Assembly: GCA_036560705.1 (NCBI GenBank)
Contig: DATBQR010000031.1
Coordinates: 1 to 7,659, forward strand
Length of the DNA: 7,659 nucleotides
Direction: 5' to 3'
DNA from: RBG-16-66-20 sp036560705
Lineage (GTDB): Bacteria; Pseudomonadota; Gammaproteobacteria; Burkholderiales; SG8-39
Positions 6,839 through 7,659 of this stretch are shown here, one piece after another. Numbering within the stretch: the first letter of the stretch is position 1; the number at the start of each line of letters is the position of its first letter. The notes under the pieces are model-generated. The model made no database searches, was not told where the DNA came from, and saw only the letters and a program-made list of their open reading frames with translations. Both the position numbers and the translations under genes were made by a program.

Positions 6839-7576
6839 ATGTCCCGGCTTAACGACCTTCCGCACGCGGTACTGCAGTTCTACGTGACTGCGCCGTATCC
6901 GTGCAGCTACCTGCCCGAGCGCATGGCGCGCTCGCAGGTGGCGACGCCGAGCCATCTCATCAACACCGAGCTGTATGGCGAACTGGTCAAGGCCGGCTTC
7001 CGGCGCAGCGGCATCTTCACCTATCGGCCGCATTGCGACAGCTGCCGCGCCTGCGTGCCGGTGCGCATCCCGGTGCATGAATTCGTCGCCGGCCGCTCGC
7101 AGCGGCGCGCCTGGAACCAGCACGCGGAACTGACTTCCCAGGCGCAGCCGCTCAAGTTCCGCCTCGAGCACTACGCGCTGTACCTGCGCTACCAGTCGCG
7201 CCGCCACTCGGGCGGCGGCATGGACAACGACAGCCGCGACCAATACTCGCACTTCCTGCTGCAAAGCCGGGTGGACACGCGCCTGGTGGAATTCCGCGAC
7301 AGCGGGCAGCTGGTGATGGTGTCGATCGTCGACTACCTGCCCGACGGCCTGTCCTCGGTCTATACCTTCTTCGAGCCCGACCGCCGCAGCGCGAGCTTCG
7401 GCACCTACAACGTGGTGTGGCAGATCGAATCCTGCCGCGCGCTCGGGCTGCCCTACCTGTACCTCGGCTACTGGATCAAGGAAAGCCCGAAGATGGCGTA
7501 CAAGTCGCGTTTCCTGCCGATCGAGGGCTTCATCGGCGGCGAGTGGCGGCGCCTCGCGCCCGAGGACCTCGAATAA
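6839..7576 (+). CDS. bpt: Aspartate/glutamate leucyltransferase (bacterial ATE1-type, Bpt)
   Basis: This 245-residue transferase belongs to the bacterial ATE1-like family, which adds Leu from Leu-tRNA to proteins with N-terminal Asp or Glu. Older annotations call it arginyl-tRNA-protein transferase (ate). The N-terminal domain has Cys22 in YPCSYLPERMARSQ and the cluster Cys66, Cys69, Cys72 in HCDSCRACVP, the ATE-type cysteine set. The GNAT-like C-terminal part has RRHSGGGMD (121-129), SSVYTFFEPD (172-181), GTYNVVWQIE (188-197) and YLYLGYWIKESPKMAYK (206-222), all hallmark segments. ATG lies 6 nt after the aat stop, with AGG a few nt upstream, and pyrD starts 2 nt after its own stop. Enteric bacteria such as E. 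coli lack this gene. Family assignment is firm; leucyl rather than arginyl specificity comes from knowledge of bacterial members. Confidence 0.93.
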   Translation: MSRLNDLPHAVLQFYVTAPYPCSYLPERMARSQVATPSHLINTELYGELVKAGFRRSGIFTYRPHCDSCRACVPVRIPVHEFVAGRSQRRAWNQHAELTSQAQPLKFRLEHYALYLRYQSRRHSGGGMDNDSRDQYSHFLLQSRVDTRLVEFRDSGQLVMVSIVDYLPDGLSSVYTFFEPDRRSASFGTYNVVWQIESCRALGLPYLYLGYWIKESPKMAYKSRFLPIEGFIGGEWRRLAPEDLE

Positions 7577-7578
7577 AG

Positions 7579-7659
7579 ATGCTGTATGCGCTGGCGCGGC
7601 CCCTCCTCTTCGCGCTGGACCCGGAAACCGCTCATAACGTTGCGCTGCAGTTTTCCGGT
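7579..7659 (+). CDS. pyrD: Dihydroorotate dehydrogenase (quinone), class 2, 5' end only
   Basis: Twenty-seven codons are visible before the window ends, reading MLYALARPLLFALDPETAH and then NVALQFSG. This amphipathic, hydrophobic opening with LDPETAH is the membrane-associating N-terminal helix region typical of class 2 PyrD. That enzyme oxidises dihydroorotate to orotate in pyrimidine synthesis and passes electrons to quinone at the inner membrane. The ATG follows the bpt TAA by two nt, so translation is probably coupled; AAAG is the only nearby purine run. The order aat-bpt-pyrD is familiar from betaproteobacteria and supports the call. The FMN domain and catalytic residues are outside the window. 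Confidence 0.88.
   Translation, partial: MLYALARPLLFALDPETAHNVALQFSG

Overview
The window is a GC-rich, densely packed stretch of bacterial chromosome. It looks like core or near-core DNA from a betaproteobacterium (Burkholderiales, Rhodocyclales or Nitrosomonadales type). The grounds are base composition, protein sequence character, and the gene order aat-bpt-pyrD at the right end, which is common in that class. The class assignment is an inference; nothing here fixes genus or species. I see no phage, transposase, CRISPR or plasmid gene.

Left part (1-3591). The 3' portion of a tRNA-Arg(CCT) enters from the left edge. It is followed after 33 nt by a MaoC-like (R)-enoyl-CoA hydratase gene on the + strand. 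Facing it on the - strand is a tightly coupled three-gene run, in transcription order: a small single-pass membrane protein of unknown function, an AMP-forming acyl-CoA synthetase, and an FAD/NAD(P)-binding oxidoreductase of the kind otherwise found fused to selenide water dikinase (SelD). Both junctions in this run are 4-nt GTGA overlaps. A short palindromic repeat fills the gap between the convergent ends. The hydratase and the acyl-CoA synthetase both act on acyl-CoA chemistry, but they are transcribed towards each other and need not share a pathway.

Middle part (3592-6156). A gap of only 37 bp separates the - strand run from a + strand pair: an L-2-haloacid dehalogenase-type HAD hydrolase with every family active-site residue present, overlapping by 17 nt a Nudix hydrolase with an N-terminal zinc ribbon. 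Next comes a 73-nt leader with four alternating complementary segments, then amtB, an ammonium channel with signal peptide, twin histidines and the PII-binding C-terminal tail. No glnK lies next to amtB.

Right part (6157-7659). aat and bpt, the two bacterial N-degron aminoacyl-tRNA-protein transferases, lie 6 nt apart. The start of pyrD follows 2 nt after bpt and runs off the window. Aat adds Leu/Phe to N-terminal Lys/Arg and Bpt adds Leu to N-terminal Asp/Glu, so together they feed both basic and acidic secondary destabilising residues to ClpS/ClpAP.

All genes appear intact apart from the two truncated by the window edges. I found no clear new multi-gene system. The most interesting signals are the attenuator-like leader of amtB and the coupled run of small membrane protein, acyl-CoA synthetase and SelD-type oxidoreductase.
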